From Nostoc sp. TCL26-01 (GTDB lineage Bacteria > Cyanobacteriota > Cyanobacteriia > Cyanobacteriales > Nostocaceae), in NCBI RefSeq assembly GCF_013393945.1, contig NZ_CP040297.1:4310001-4374000 (forward strand): 64,000 bases of DNA, in the 5' to 3' direction. This document shows, one piece after another, positions 1-9,681 of this stretch. Made by a program: the position numbers and the translations under genes. The notes under the pieces are model-generated. The model saw nothing but the letters and a program-made list of their open reading frames with translations, ran no database searches and was not told the DNA's origin. Every line of letters starts with the position of its first letter. Position 1 is the stretch's first letter.

Positions 1-196
1 TTTCTTCAGCATCGATCGCTTCTACCGCCGGAGATGGAAAATCCTGAGCTTCCAACATTAAAGCAAAACGGAGGGCATCATCTTGGGACTCAAACATCAA
101 AATTTTATTGCGATCGCCGACTCTGACCGTATGAATCCCTTCATTTTCTGTATTAGCATTAAAAATCAAAACAAAAACCCGCATTGGCGTAATCAT
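1..196 (-). CDS. DUF3110 domain protein (partial, cut by window edge)
   Basis: This reverse-strand frame opens with MITPMRVFVLIFNANTEN and continues through GIHTVRVGDRN and a segment about residues falling in a Phe/Ala/Leu-rich helix. The start MRVFVLxFNAxTENEGIHT is the signature I associate with the small DUF3110 family of cyanobacteria, which has no known function. About 65 residues are present and the C-terminus lies left of the window. The first ATG is at 196; a second at 184 begins with the conserved MRVFV and is equally possible. It is transcribed away from the radical SAM gene at 499. Confidence 0.6.
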   Translation of the reverse strand, partial: MITPMRVFVLIFNANTENEGIHTVRVGDRNKILMFESQDDALRFALMLEAQDFPSPAVEAIDAEE

Positions 197-498
197 CTAT
201 TCTTATGTTCTAAGGTCTATTGATTAATTAAGTTTCTAGACCGTGTACCTGGGAAAGTCACAGCAGTATTTTCAGGGTAACTGAAAGTTTGGGACATTTT
301 GAAAATCCTTCATGGAAATGAAGGTTTGATAGCTAGATTTTAGGGTGATGCTCGATCCCTGATCAATCATCTTGGGCTGCTAAAAACAGGTTTATCAGTT
401 ACAAAGTTGGAAAATATCACGGTAAGCTAATGGAAATTACAGCTATTTGACAATTTATTAGTCAAATTAGCTGCACAATTTTTTGGGGAAAATTGGCG
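197..498. other. Intergenic region between divergent genes
   Basis: About 300 bases separate the divergent DUF3110 and radical SAM genes and must carry both promoters. I see no clear riboswitch fold, terminator or repeat in it. It is AT-rich, as promoters of this genome are. Confidence 0.4.
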
Positions 499-2142
499 AT
501 GACTGTGCAACTCAAGTCTTTAGATAACCAAAGTCCTGTATCGGCTGATGTGGCTACCACGCTGACCACTAAAAAAAACCGCTACGTTCCTCTCAATCAT
601 CGACGGATTCTCTGCATCTTTCCCAAGTACAGCCGTTCTTTTGGCACGTTTCATCACGCTTATCCACTGATGGGTAATGTTAAGGCTTTTATGCCACCCC
701 AAGGAATTTTAATTGTGGCTGCCTATTTACCCCAAGCATGGGAAGTACGGTTTATTGATGAAAATTTGCGTGCAGCAAAAAAAGCTGATTATCAATGGGC
801 AGATGTGGTGATTGTCAGTGGTATGCACATCCAAAAGCCACAAATTAATCAAATTAATCAACTGGCTCACCAAGCAGGCAAAATCACGGTTTTGGGTGGC
901 CCCTCGGTATCTGGTTGTCCAGAATATTATCCTGACTTTGATATTTTACATCTGGGTGAATTGGGAGATGCTAGCGATCGCATGATCGAGTATCTCGACC
1001 AAAATCTACAACGTCCATCCCAACAAATTCGGTTTACTACCCAAGAGCGTTTGCCCCTGACGGAGTTTCCCACACCAGCTTATCATCTGCTCAATCTCGA
1101 TCATTATTTTTTGGCTAATGTCCAGTTTTCTAGTGGTTGTCCTTATCGTTGTGAGTTTTGTGATATTCCCGAACTCTATGGCCGCAATCCCCGGATGAAA
1201 ACTCCAGAGCAAGTTGTGGCTGAACTTGATGCGATGCGTCAATCTGGCAATTTGGGAGCAGTCTATTTTGTTGATGATAACTTTGTCGGCGATCGCCGTG
1301 CAGCTATGCAATTGCTACCTCACTTGATTGACTGGCAAAAGCGCAATGGTTATCCTCTGCAATTTGCTTGTGAAGCTACGCTCAACCTCGCTCAAAGTCC
1401 CAAACTCCTAGCCATGATGCGCGAGGCTTATTTTTGTACTGTGTTTTGCGGTATCGAGACACCAGAACCAGAAGCACTCCACTCTATTTCTAAAGACCAA
1501 AATCTCAGTATGCCGATTTTAGAAGCAATTAAGGTCTTAAATAGCTACGGTATGGAAGTAGTCTCTGGCATCATCATTGGCTTAGATACTGATACACCAG
1601 AAACCGCAGACCGAATTCTGGAATTTATTCGGCTGTCACAAATTCCTATGTTGACAATTAACTTACTTCATGCTTTACCAAGAACTCCTTTATGGCGGAG
1701 GTTAGAGACAGAAGGAAGGCTGATTTTTGATGACAGTCGGGAATCAAATGTGGAATTTTTGCTGCCCTATGAGCAAGTTGTCGCCATGTGGCAGCGTTGC
1801 ATCACCAAAGCTTATGAGCCAGAGTTTTTATATCAACGGTTTGCCTACAACATGGAACATACTTACTCAAACCGCATCGCCTTACCTAACAGCCCTGCTC
1901 GCACTTCTTGGGCTAATATTCGCAAGGGCTTGACTTATTTAACTAATATTTTGCTGCGTGTGGGTGTATTGGGTAACTATCGGCAAACTTTTTGGCAAAT
2001 GGCTAAACCCGCCCTCAAAACCGGGAACATTGAGAACTTAATTCACGTGGGATTAGTTGGACATCATTTAATTAAGTTCGCGCAAGACTGTGCCAGAAAC
2101 GAAGAATCGGCTTCCTTTTATTCTCAAAAAATACGTCATTAA
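499..2142 (+). CDS. B12-binding domain radical SAM protein
   Basis: The protein has about 547 residues. The N-terminal part (about 30-170) resembles a cobalamin-binding Rossmann domain, with GILIVAAYLP and VLGGPSVSG strands. The radical SAM core carries the 4Fe-4S cluster motif CPYRCEFC with Cys214, Cys218 and Cys221, which would bind SAM to make a 5'-deoxyadenosyl radical. A C-terminal helical region of about 150 residues resembles the DUF4070-type tail of this family. A TTG six bases upstream keeps the frame open, but the ATG at 499 is the natural start. Substrate is unknown; relatives methylate or rearrange unactivated carbons in lipids, hopanoids or tetrapyrroles. No pathway partner is adjacent. 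Confidence 0.85.
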   Translation: MTVQLKSLDNQSPVSADVATTLTTKKNRYVPLNHRRILCIFPKYSRSFGTFHHAYPLMGNVKAFMPPQGILIVAAYLPQAWEVRFIDENLRAAKKADYQWADVVIVSGMHIQKPQINQINQLAHQAGKITVLGGPSVSGCPEYYPDFDILHLGELGDASDRMIEYLDQNLQRPSQQIRFTTQERLPLTEFPTPAYHLLNLDHYFLANVQFSSGCPYRCEFCDIPELYGRNPRMKTPEQVVAELDAMRQSGNLGAVYFVDDNFVGDRRAAMQLLPHLIDWQKRNGYPLQFACEATLNLAQSPKLLAMMREAYFCTVFCGIETPEPEALHSISKDQNLSMPILEAIKVLNSYGMEVVSGIIIGLDTDTPETADRILEFIRLSQIPMLTINLLHALPRTPLWRRLETEGRLIFDDSRESNVEFLLPYEQVVAMWQRCITKAYEPEFLYQRFAYNMEHTYSNRIALPNSPARTSWANIRKGLTYLTNILLRVGVLGNYRQTFWQMAKPALKTGNIENLIHVGLVGHHLIKFAQDCARNEESASFYSQKIRH

Positions 2143-2390
2143 TAACTTGGCAAATTTTTTCAAGAATTTCCAGCTAGAAAATTGTAGGTTGGTGTAGCAG
2201 TAGCGTCACCCAACACCAAGATATACATTAGGTTCCTCAAATCATGTTGGGTTCCGCAAAGCCTCCAACTTCCCGCACAATTATTCTTCCTGACGCAATA
2301 ACAAATGACCAGTGACTAATATAGCGTTTCCCAGTTAAGTGAGGTAGAGAATCAATGTTTTTAAACGCAGAGGATCGCAGAGGAAAACGC

Positions 2391-2441
2391 AGCGAAAAGT
2401 TCCTCGAAGCCGGGTTTCCCGGCGTAGGAAACTTTTCAAGA
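2391..2441. repeat. Small palindromic dispersed repeat
   Basis: The unit begins AGCGAAAAGTT and ends AAACTTTTCAAGA, with a central GC-rich hairpin (GCCGGG/CCCGGC). The same ends and length (51 bp) occur at 29627-29677 inside an IS1-like transposase gene, with a different central stem. This is the kind of very small mobile repeat known from Nostoc genomes. Confidence 0.7.
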
Positions 2442-2525
2442 GAGAGGGGCGTGGAGATTGCCCAATTTTATTCGTGGTGTACTCAGTACTTCAGTAGATT
2501 AGGAAAAGCTATAACTAATGACCAA

Positions 2526-2560
2526 TGACTATTGACTATTGACTATTGACTATTGACTAT
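2526..2560. repeat. Heptanucleotide tandem repeat (TGACTAT)5
   Basis: Five perfect tandem copies of TGACTAT, a short tandemly repeated sequence typical of heterocystous cyanobacteria. A shorter run of the same heptamer is at 4832-4852. Confidence 0.9.
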
Positions 2561-2589
2561 TCCCTCAATTCCTCACCCCAACTTAACTT

Positions 2590-3651
2590 ATGTACATAAG
2601 AATTATTGTTTTGATCTTATGTTTTCTACTATCCTTAACTTCTACAAAACTACTCGCAAAAACTCCACCCCAAACTACTCGTAACCCTTGGCTACAACCA
2701 TTTACTCCTAATTCAATTTGGAATATGCCCATAGGAGCAAATGCTAAATATGTGCCTGCGGGGATTAAAAAAGCGGCTTGGATTGCACCTGATATTGAGT
2801 ATTTATTTAAGCTGAAAGCCACAGATCCTAAACGACCACTATACACTCCTGGTAGCTGGACGAAAAGATGCCAAGGAAAAAATACAGCGTATATTTCTTT
2901 GCCAATTCCTGATGATCTAATTATTCCCGATGCGACCATTAAGCCACGGAACACACCAAATAATGCGGCTGCTTTTTTACTTCCTGATGGTAAAACTCTT
3001 GTCCAAGTTGGTGTGTTAGCTAGATGTATTCAGGGAGGGCCTGTTTACGGTTGGAGATACTTTCCTAATGTATCCTTGTATGGTGATGGTAGAGGTGGTG
3101 GACATTTTGGTTCTGGGTTATCGAGTATTGGTGGCTCAATTCGTAAAGGCGAATTGATTAATAATCAGGCGATCGCTCACGCGCTGAAAGTTGTAATATG
3201 GGGCAACCGATATCTTTATTACTCCAAAGATCGGCGAGGTTTTCGCTATCCTGCTGATCGTGCTGATGCTTATGCAGCTAATGATTACAAGGGCAAAAAT
3301 CCAGCGTTAGTTCAAGGCAGCTTACTCGCTATTCCACCTGATGTCAATCTGAAAAATCTACAACTGAAAACTGCCCCAGCTAAAAAAATATTCTCTGCCC
3401 TGCAAGACTATGGTGCTTATGTGGTTGACGATGCAGCCTGGGATGCTCATTATATTGAAATGGAATCTGGGGTGAGCGAAGAAGTTAGAAAAACTTATGG
3501 TTTTAATATGGCTGGGAATAAAGGTGATTTTTTTGATGACATCAATAAATTGTTTACTCAGCTACAAGTTGTAGATAATAATAGCCCTAACAGCATTGGT
3601 GGCGGTGGAAGACCAAGAAAGCCTTTAGCACCACCAATAACAAGAGAGTAG
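2590..3651 (+). CDS. Exported protein of unknown function
   Basis: The 353-residue product starts with a hydrophobic signal peptide (IIVLILCFLLSLTS, about residues 4-20) followed by a likely cleavage site near LLAKTPP, so it is probably periplasmic or secreted. The mature part is rich in Gly, Tyr, Asp and Pro, with segments such as GDGRGGGHFGSG and YPADRADAYA, and ends in a Pro/Gly-rich tail. I do not recognise the family; the pattern resembles exported polysaccharide-associated enzymes, but no catalytic motif can be assigned. The sensor kinase gene begins 9 bases downstream on the same strand, so the two are probably co-transcribed. Confidence 0.7.
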   Translation: MYIRIIVLILCFLLSLTSTKLLAKTPPQTTRNPWLQPFTPNSIWNMPIGANAKYVPAGIKKAAWIAPDIEYLFKLKATDPKRPLYTPGSWTKRCQGKNTAYISLPIPDDLIIPDATIKPRNTPNNAAAFLLPDGKTLVQVGVLARCIQGGPVYGWRYFPNVSLYGDGRGGGHFGSGLSSIGGSIRKGELINNQAIAHALKVVIWGNRYLYYSKDRRGFRYPADRADAYAANDYKGKNPALVQGSLLAIPPDVNLKNLQLKTAPAKKIFSALQDYGAYVVDDAAWDAHYIEMESGVSEEVRKTYGFNMAGNKGDFFDDINKLFTQLQVVDNNSPNSIGGGGRPRKPLAPPITRE

Positions 3652-3660
3652 ACTACTTAT

Positions 3661-4776
3661 ATGAGTATAAATATTACAGAAAGTTTGTTTGCTGCTCTCA
3701 ATATTGTTGTATTGGAGAGACTGAATCCCGGCTTATTTAAAATTGTTAGTGATTTACCTGATTGGTTCAGTAAATTTTGTCGTAAAACATTTAGTCTGGG
3801 AATGGAAATATCAATTCCTCAAGAAGAGTTTGCTTTTTTAGAAAATTTTCTTTTTGATGCTGAAGAATTTTGGATGAATAGTCATGATAAAAGACTAAAA
3901 TCAGGTATTTGGATACAATTAGATGCTCAGGGAAAAGAATATCAATTTGAAGCCTATGCCATTTTAATGGCAAACAAAAAAATCTTGTTAATTGAAGTTT
4001 TAGAAGATAGTTATCAAGATAAACAGTATATAATTCAGAAAGCCAGAGAAGGGCAACTAAATTATCAGCAATTACTCAAAAATAATCAAAAACAAGAAAT
4101 TTTAACTCACTGTCTCCTTCATGATATGGCAGGACACTTAAATGCTATTAATGGCTGTTTATCTTTGTTGGAATTTGAAAATTTAACTCCTCAAGGAAAA
4201 ACATATTTAGAAGTTTGTAGACAGCAATCTTTTAATCAAGAAATTTTAATTAGAAAAGTCTTAGATACATTTTCAGCAGAGATGTTAGCATCAGAAGCTT
4301 TTGCTATTGAGAGTGAAGAAGCTCCAGATATTGTCATGTGTGTACAAGATGTGATGGAGCTATTAAGACCAAATTTTACACTCAATAATCTAAATCTAAG
4401 ATTAGCTGATAAGATTGATTCTCTAGCCAACTGGAAAGTAGTAGGAGATAAATCTCGTTTAGATAGAGTAATTTCTAACTTATTAGAAAATGCCTGTCGT
4501 TATAGCCCACCTGAATCGACGGTAACTATAGATATACAATCACAAGAAGAATTTGTATATGTGAGTGTTGATGACAAGGGAAGTGGAGTATCCGCAGATG
4601 TCGTTAACACTTTATTTCAAAAATTTTCTCAAGGCAAAGATAGCAGTGGTAAATCTGGTTTAGGTCTTTATTTTTGCCGAATCACAGTTGAGCGTTGGGG
4701 AGGAAGTATCGGTTATACTCCTTTGAGCGAAGGTGGTTCTCGCTTCTGGTTTCGTCTACCGAGAGCAAAATATTAA
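3661..4776 (+). CDS. Sensor histidine kinase
   Basis: The protein has 371 residues. Residues 1-130 resemble a PAS-like sensor. The dimerisation/phosphoacceptor segment is LLHDMAGHLNAI, with His154 as the likely phosphorylated residue. The ATPase domain follows, with N-box LLENACRYSP, G1 box DDKGSGV and G2 box GKSGLGLYFC. No transmembrane helix is seen, so it is probably cytoplasmic. No response regulator is adjacent. It starts 9 bases after the exported protein gene, suggesting a shared transcript, though a functional link is only inferred. A TGACTAT-like heptamer run lies just downstream (4832-4852). Confidence 0.88.
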   Translation: MSINITESLFAALNIVVLERLNPGLFKIVSDLPDWFSKFCRKTFSLGMEISIPQEEFAFLENFLFDAEEFWMNSHDKRLKSGIWIQLDAQGKEYQFEAYAILMANKKILLIEVLEDSYQDKQYIIQKAREGQLNYQQLLKNNQKQEILTHCLLHDMAGHLNAINGCLSLLEFENLTPQGKTYLEVCRQQSFNQEILIRKVLDTFSAEMLASEAFAIESEEAPDIVMCVQDVMELLRPNFTLNNLNLRLADKIDSLANWKVVGDKSRLDRVISNLLENACRYSPPESTVTIDIQSQEEFVYVSVDDKGSGVSADVVNTLFQKFSQGKDSSGKSGLGLYFCRITVERWGGSIGYTPLSEGGSRFWFRLPRAKY

Positions 4777-4831
4777 GTTTAGCTATAGTACTTTTCCTAA
4801 AAGGCAATGGTCAAAATCAAGTTTTTTTTTG

Positions 4832-4852
4832 GACTATTGACTATTGACTATT
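4832..4852. repeat. Heptanucleotide tandem repeat (GACTATT)3
   Basis: Three tandem copies of GACTATT between two genes that converge. Same family as 2526-2560. Confidence 0.85.
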
Positions 4853-4894
4853 GACAAAAAAGCCAGAAAATTTAGTCACACTGCGTAAGTTCTG

Positions 4895-5539
4895 TTAACT
4901 AACGATTTGTTCTCGTACCCAGCTTCTAAATGCTTTCATGGTCGCATTTCTCCCCTCGGTTTTGCTCCTCATCAAATATTCAGGAATCACCTGAGAAATA
5001 GGGAGATGAGGAAAAATAGCACTTTTATTAGTTTCTATATATTTATCTTCAACCAACACATTAATTTCTAGCTTGTTCCCATTCCATCGCCATAATTCTG
5101 GTACTTTTAAAGCTTGATAATTATTAAAACGAGTGCGAGAGGTAATATCAATTTCAATAGCTAAATCAGGAGGCGGATCAATTGACAAATTAATTCTGTT
5201 TTTACCTCTAACTCTAGCTTCATTTTGAATATAAAAACAATCATCTGGTTCTACACCAGCATTCATACTTTCTTTGTCAAAAGTTGTAGAACCTAAACTC
5301 CAAAATTCAATATCAAGTTCTTCTAGTAAGATTTCTACTAAATTTCCAATGATTTTTTTACTGACTTCATGCTCTGGTAATGGAGCCATTATTTCTACTA
5401 CCCCTTGACTGTAAGATACTCTAGAATTACGATTATCTCCCAAATCTGCCAAAATATGTTTGTATCCTGACCAGGATATATCTTTAATCAATAACTGATG
5501 ACCAGCAGGTACAATTAACTGGTTGAATTTTAGTAACAT
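4895..5539 (-). CDS. Uma2 family protein (PD-(D/E)XK nuclease fold)
   Basis: A 214-residue protein of the Uma2 (DUF820) family, which is greatly expanded in cyanobacteria. Visible family marks are the N-terminal YSQGVVEIMAPLPEHE segment, VEPDDCFYI, and the putative catalytic strand PPDLAIEID followed by RTRFNNYQALKVPELW. The fold is that of restriction-like nucleases, but the biological role of these proteins is unsettled. It is convergent with the upstream kinase gene and stands alone. The length is normal for the family. Confidence 0.85.
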   Translation of the reverse strand: MLLKFNQLIVPAGHQLLIKDISWSGYKHILADLGDNRNSRVSYSQGVVEIMAPLPEHEVSKKIIGNLVEILLEELDIEFWSLGSTTFDKESMNAGVEPDDCFYIQNEARVRGKNRINLSIDPPPDLAIEIDITSRTRFNNYQALKVPELWRWNGNKLEINVLVEDKYIETNKSAIFPHLPISQVIPEYLMRSKTEGRNATMKAFRSWVREQIVS

Positions 5540-5683
5540 AACTTTTTTACGCTAGTATAAGAATAGTAAATTGTCTAATTCAATTGTAGTGCGATCGCAT
5601 CTTATAAGCTATCTGTGCCATTACTCTTTATACGTCTGATGTGAATTATAAATATCAACGCAATATCGAGGATTTCGCGCTTG

Positions 5684-5712
5684 GTAGAGACGTTGCAATG
5701 CAACGTCTCTAC
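5684..5712. repeat. Near-perfect palindrome, dispersed repeat
   Basis: A 29-nt palindrome whose 14-base arms are GTAGAGACGTTGCA and its complement around one central base. A second, truncated copy lies at 13181-13202, so this is a dispersed cyanobacterial repeat and not a site specific to this gene pair. Confidence 0.8.
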
Positions 5713-5804
5713 ACGAGAATGCGTGGTTTCAACGTCTAATACACATTAGGCGTTTTATATAAAGTTGTATAACTGGATAATATTAATAATAACTATTTAA
5801 TTCT

Positions 5805-6746
5805 CTAATAATTCATGATTAGTAATTCACTTATTGAGCTTCGCTTTAAGGCATTGCTATTTATATTTCTTTTAGCCTTGACTTTTTCTATCCTATAGCT
5901 AGCATAGGCTACCTCAAAGAAAGTATCATTTATATTTTCATTTTTTGGATCAGAATTACTCAATAGTAGTAAAGCTTCTTTTGCATCTAGTTTTTTAAAA
6001 AAATCCCGCAATCTTAATTGTTCAACATCATTGAATGATTTTTGTGAATATGAATTAAAGGAAGATGTATTACTAATTGGTCTATACGGAGGATCAAAAT
6101 ACACAAAAGTATGTTTATCTACCAAATGTTCACAATGACTAAAATCACCATGATAAATATGGGTTTTTTGCAGAATTTGAGCCACAGATTTCAAGTTAAT
6201 TGGGTCACATATTCCAGGATTTTTATATTTGCCTACTGGTACATTGAAATTACCTTGAGAATTTACACGAAAAAGTCCGTTAAAACAAGCTTTATTTAAA
6301 AATATCAGTTGAGCAGTTCGTTCTAGCCACTCAGAATTATAGTTTTGTAAATCTATAGATTTTTTTCTTTGATTAAAATGAGTTCTTATATTGTAAAAAT
6401 ACTTATTTCTGGCAATATCATCAAGTAACAAAAACTCTTTCTCTATCTCTGACAAGAGTCCAATTAAATCATTAACATTATGTTGAATAGTCTTATATGC
6501 TATGACTAATTCTTCATTGATATCAGAGATAAATAATTCGGGAATTTGATATTGAGATGCGATATAGAAAAAAACTGCACCACCTCCAATAAAAGGTTCT
6601 ACATATTTTTTGATTGAGCCATCTAATAATTGATGTGGAAAAAAGTTATTCATCTGCTCAATTAGCTGATTTTTGCCACCAGCCCATTTGAGAAAGGGTT
6701 TTGGATGTGTGGGAAATGATGAAAATTTGGGAAATGTTGATAGCAT
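5805..6746 (-). CDS. Dam-family DNA adenine-N6 methyltransferase
   Basis: The 313-residue enzyme has the SAM-binding motif FLKWAGGKNQL near residue 18, YVEPFIGGGAVFF, and the catalytic motif FVYFDPPYRP (DPPY), in the alpha-class order of Dam/MboI-type enzymes. It would transfer a methyl group from SAM to adenine N6 in a short, probably GATC-like, site; the target cannot be read from sequence. No restriction endonuclease is next to it, so it is probably an orphan methylase. The region is AT-richer than the alaS gene beside it. GATC lies inside every HIP1 octamer, so methylation of this common site is plausible. Confidence 0.9.
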   Translation of the reverse strand: MLSTFPKFSSFPTHPKPFLKWAGGKNQLIEQMNNFFPHQLLDGSIKKYVEPFIGGGAVFFYIASQYQIPELFISDINEELVIAYKTIQHNVNDLIGLLSEIEKEFLLLDDIARNKYFYNIRTHFNQRKKSIDLQNYNSEWLERTAQLIFLNKACFNGLFRVNSQGNFNVPVGKYKNPGICDPINLKSVAQILQKTHIYHGDFSHCEHLVDKHTFVYFDPPYRPISNTSSFNSYSQKSFNDVEQLRLRDFFKKLDAKEALLLLSNSDPKNENINDTFFEVAYASYRIEKVKAKRNINSNALKRSSISELLIMNY

Positions 6747-6762
6747 TGATTTTATTTAAATA

Positions 6763-6926
6763 AACGTGAGTTCGACAAGTCTTTTTTGACCTCTCCCCCA
6801 GCCCCTCTCCGACGCGGAGAGGGGAGCAAAGAGCATCACATATCAACGAAAAATCAAGCTTTTAAAGCCTATCTCCTTTTAGGGGAGAGGTTTGGAGAGG
6901 GGTTTTTCAGTCGTCGAACTCACGTT
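6763..6926. repeat. 164-bp element with 14-bp terminal inverted repeats
   Basis: AACGTGAGTTCGAC at 6763-6776 is repeated exactly in inverted form at 6913-6926. The interior holds a CTCTCC/GGAGAG-rich hairpin typical of cyanobacterial intergenic repeats. It codes for nothing visible and looks like a MITE or a folded intergenic repeat in the gap between the methylase and alaS genes. Confidence 0.65.
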
Positions 6927-7038
6927 AAATAAGCATATCAGGTACTTTAATATAGTACATTTGCATCAAAAAAATGGTTCATCTTCAAAATTTAGGTATT
7001 TTATACCAGGGCAGGTATCGTACCTGCCCTATAAGAAG

Positions 7039-9681
7039 TTAACTCAATGCAGACTTTAACTCACTCTCCGCCTGTGCCAAAGCTGATGGTAACTTACTGG
7101 CATCACGCCCACCGGCTTGGGCTAGATTTGGTCTACCGCCGCCGCCACCACCGCAGATTTTAGCGATCGCCCCAATAAATTTCCCGGCTTGTAAGCCTTT
7201 CTTGTTGACTTCTGGACTAAAAGCTGCTATTAAACTTACCTTATCGGCTTCGGGAACAGAACCCAACACTACTGCACCATTACCGAGTTTTTGGAGTAAG
7301 CGTTCGGCAGCACTTTTCAATGATTCGGGGTCAACGTCTGCTAACTCGGCAACTATGATTTTATAGTCACCTATCGTATCTGCTGTTTGTAGTAGGCTGT
7401 CCGATTTAGCGATCGCCAATTGTCCTTTGAGTGTTTCCAATTGCTTCTCGGCGGTGCGTAGTTCAGTTTGCAGAGTGGTAATTCTCTCTGGTAGTTCTTC
7501 GGGTTTGACTTTAAAGCGATCGCTTAAATCCTTGACTACTTTATCCCGCACATTCAAGTAATCCAGCACCGCCGCACCAGAGACTGCTTCAATTCGGCGT
7601 ACCCCAGAGGCAACACCAGCTTCAGTGATAATCTTAAATACGCCAATCTCCGCAGTATTACTGACATGAGTGCCACCGCATAGTTCCATCGAAACGCTGG
7701 GGAAATCAATCACACGCACCTCATCCCCGTATTTTTCCCCAAACATGGCTACAGCCCCCCTAGCTTTTGCTTCGGCTAAAGGTAGTACCTCTACTTTGGC
7801 AGCATGGGCTTCAGAAATCCATGTGTTCACCTGTTCCTCAATTTCTTGTACTTCTTGGATTGTCAAAGCGCGAGGACAGTTGAAGTCAAACCGCAACCTG
7901 TCAAAAGACACAAGAGAACCAGCCTGAGAAATACCATCATCGACAATTTTCTTTAACGCAGCTTGCAATAAGTGCGTTGCAGTATGGTTAGCTTGGGCGC
8001 GACGACGACAAGCACGATCAATTTGGGCTGTGACTTGATCACCTACACGCAGCGTTCCCCGTTCAATCCGTCCGAAGTGGACAAAAAAGTCAGATTCTTT
8101 TTTCACATCTTCCACACGGACAAGGACACCATCGCCGGAGATATAACCGCGATCGCCAATTTGCCCCCCAGATTCAGCATAAAATGGGGTTTGGTTGAGG
8201 ATAATTTGCACCTCTGTCCCAGCTTCTGCGGCTTCTTGAGAAATCCCCTCTACTAGTAATACTTCCACTTGTGCTGTTGTCGCCGCTTGGGTATAACCGA
8301 TAAATTCGGTGGCGTGGATGTGTTCTGCTAGTTTGTCTAAAGAACCTTGCACAGTTAAATCGATGCTTTCATGGGCATCTCTACCCCGTTCTTTTTGGAT
8401 TTCCATCTCCCTCTCGAATTCCTCAACATCAACTGTGAGGTTGTTTTCCTCAGCAATTTCTTGAGTTAATTCCAGAGGGAAGCCATAGGTATCGTAAAGT
8501 TTAAAGGCATTTTTGCCACTGATTTGGGTTTGTCCTTGCGGCTTCAGTTCTTGGATGATTTCTTCTAAGAGTTTTTCGCCTCGATCTAAAGTTTTCAGGA
8601 AATTGGCTTCTTCCCGTGCTAATTCAGCTTTAATTGCGGCTTCTCGTTGGCGGACATGGGGATATGCAGATTCTGCAAGAGCGATCGCTGTTTCTGCCAC
8701 CTGGGTAATGAATTCCCCAGAAATCCCGATTAATCTGCCATGACGCACCACCCGCCGAATTAATCGCCGTAACACATAACCTCGTCCCACATTGGAGGCG
8801 CGGATTTCATCAGCAATCATGTGAACCACGGAACGCACATGATCACCAATGACTTTGAGAGAAACTTTGGTATTTTCGTCACTCTTATAATAATCAATCC
8901 CAGCAATGTTAGCTGCTGTTTGAATAATCGGGAAAATTAAGTCAGTTTCGTAATTATTCGGTACTTGTTGGAGGATTTGCGTCATTCTCTCCAAACCCAT
9001 GCCAGTATCAATATTCTGATTTTGCAGTGGTGTTAAATTCCCTGCCGCATCCCGGTTATACTGCATGAATACGAGGTTATAAAACTCGATAAACCGGGTA
9101 TCATCTTCTAAATCAATATTTTCATCCCCTCGTTCTGGGTGAAAGTCGTAATAAATCTCCGAACAAGGGCCACAGGGGCCTGTAGGGCCAGATGCCCAAA
9201 AGTTATCATCTGCACCCATGCGCTTAATTCTGGCTGTTGATACACCAATTTGATCACGCCAAATTGCGTAAGCTTCATCATCTTCCTCAAAGACGCTAAC
9301 TACTAAGCGTTCTTGGGGTAAGCCAAAAACTTGTGTCGAGATTTCCCAACCCCAAGCGATCGCTTGTTCTTTAAAATAGTCACCAAAGCTGAAGTTACCC
9401 AGCATTTCAAAGAAAGTTTGATGGCGTTTGGTGCGTCCGACATTTTCTATATCGTTGGTACGGATGCACTTTTGAGAAGTTGTCGCCCGTTTAAATTCTG
9501 GTGTGCGCTGCCCTAAGAATATCGGTTTAAATGGTAGCATCCCCGCGATCGTCAGCAGCACAGTTGGATCTTCTGGCACGAGAGAGGCACTTGGCAGAAT
9601 CTGGTGTCCTCGTTGGGCATAGAAGTTGAGGAATCGGGTACGAATTTCGTTACCACTGAGGTGCTGGGGGTTTGAAGACAT
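7039..9681 (-). CDS. alaS: Alanyl-tRNA synthetase
   Basis: A full-length (about 880-residue) class II synthetase that charges tRNA-Ala. The catalytic core is N-terminal (RTRFLNFYAQRGH, FTIAGMLPFKP-type strand, ASGPTGPCGPCSE). The editing domain carries the zinc/hydrolysis motifs HTATHLL and CGGTHV, and the C-terminal DHHA1 domain ends with the glycine-rich CGGGGGGRPNLAQAGG. The frame is open to a TTG at 9696, but the ATG at 9681 (MSSNPQ) matches the usual start and is chosen. HIP1 octamers are frequent inside it, as expected for a core gene of this lineage. It seems to be a single-gene unit. Confidence 0.98.
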   Translation of the reverse strand: MSSNPQHLSGNEIRTRFLNFYAQRGHQILPSASLVPEDPTVLLTIAGMLPFKPIFLGQRTPEFKRATTSQKCIRTNDIENVGRTKRHQTFFEMLGNFSFGDYFKEQAIAWGWEISTQVFGLPQERLVVSVFEEDDEAYAIWRDQIGVSTARIKRMGADDNFWASGPTGPCGPCSEIYYDFHPERGDENIDLEDDTRFIEFYNLVFMQYNRDAAGNLTPLQNQNIDTGMGLERMTQILQQVPNNYETDLIFPIIQTAANIAGIDYYKSDENTKVSLKVIGDHVRSVVHMIADEIRASNVGRGYVLRRLIRRVVRHGRLIGISGEFITQVAETAIALAESAYPHVRQREAAIKAELAREEANFLKTLDRGEKLLEEIIQELKPQGQTQISGKNAFKLYDTYGFPLELTQEIAEENNLTVDVEEFEREMEIQKERGRDAHESIDLTVQGSLDKLAEHIHATEFIGYTQAATTAQVEVLLVEGISQEAAEAGTEVQIILNQTPFYAESGGQIGDRGYISGDGVLVRVEDVKKESDFFVHFGRIERGTLRVGDQVTAQIDRACRRRAQANHTATHLLQAALKKIVDDGISQAGSLVSFDRLRFDFNCPRALTIQEVQEIEEQVNTWISEAHAAKVEVLPLAEAKARGAVAMFGEKYGDEVRVIDFPSVSMELCGGTHVSNTAEIGVFKIITEAGVASGVRRIEAVSGAAVLDYLNVRDKVVKDLSDRFKVKPEELPERITTLQTELRTAEKQLETLKGQLAIAKSDSLLQTADTIGDYKIIVAELADVDPESLKSAAERLLQKLGNGAVVLGSVPEADKVSLIAAFSPEVNKKGLQAGKFIGAIAKICGGGGGGRPNLAQAGGRDASKLPSALAQAESELKSALS

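Larger units (their letters stand above)
2143..2589. other. Intergenic region rich in dispersed repeats
   Basis: No gene is supported. The region holds, in order: a fragment of a repeat around 2183-2260 that reads like the GTAGGTTGG...CCCAACA family seen again at 55154-55283, a 51-bp hairpin element (2391-2441), and a heptamer tandem repeat (2526-2560) just before the next gene. Confidence 0.6.

Noticed and set aside
197..498. Cobalamin riboswitch before the B12-binding radical SAM gene
   Set aside because: I could not find the conserved B12-box or a matching fold in the upstream 300 bases.
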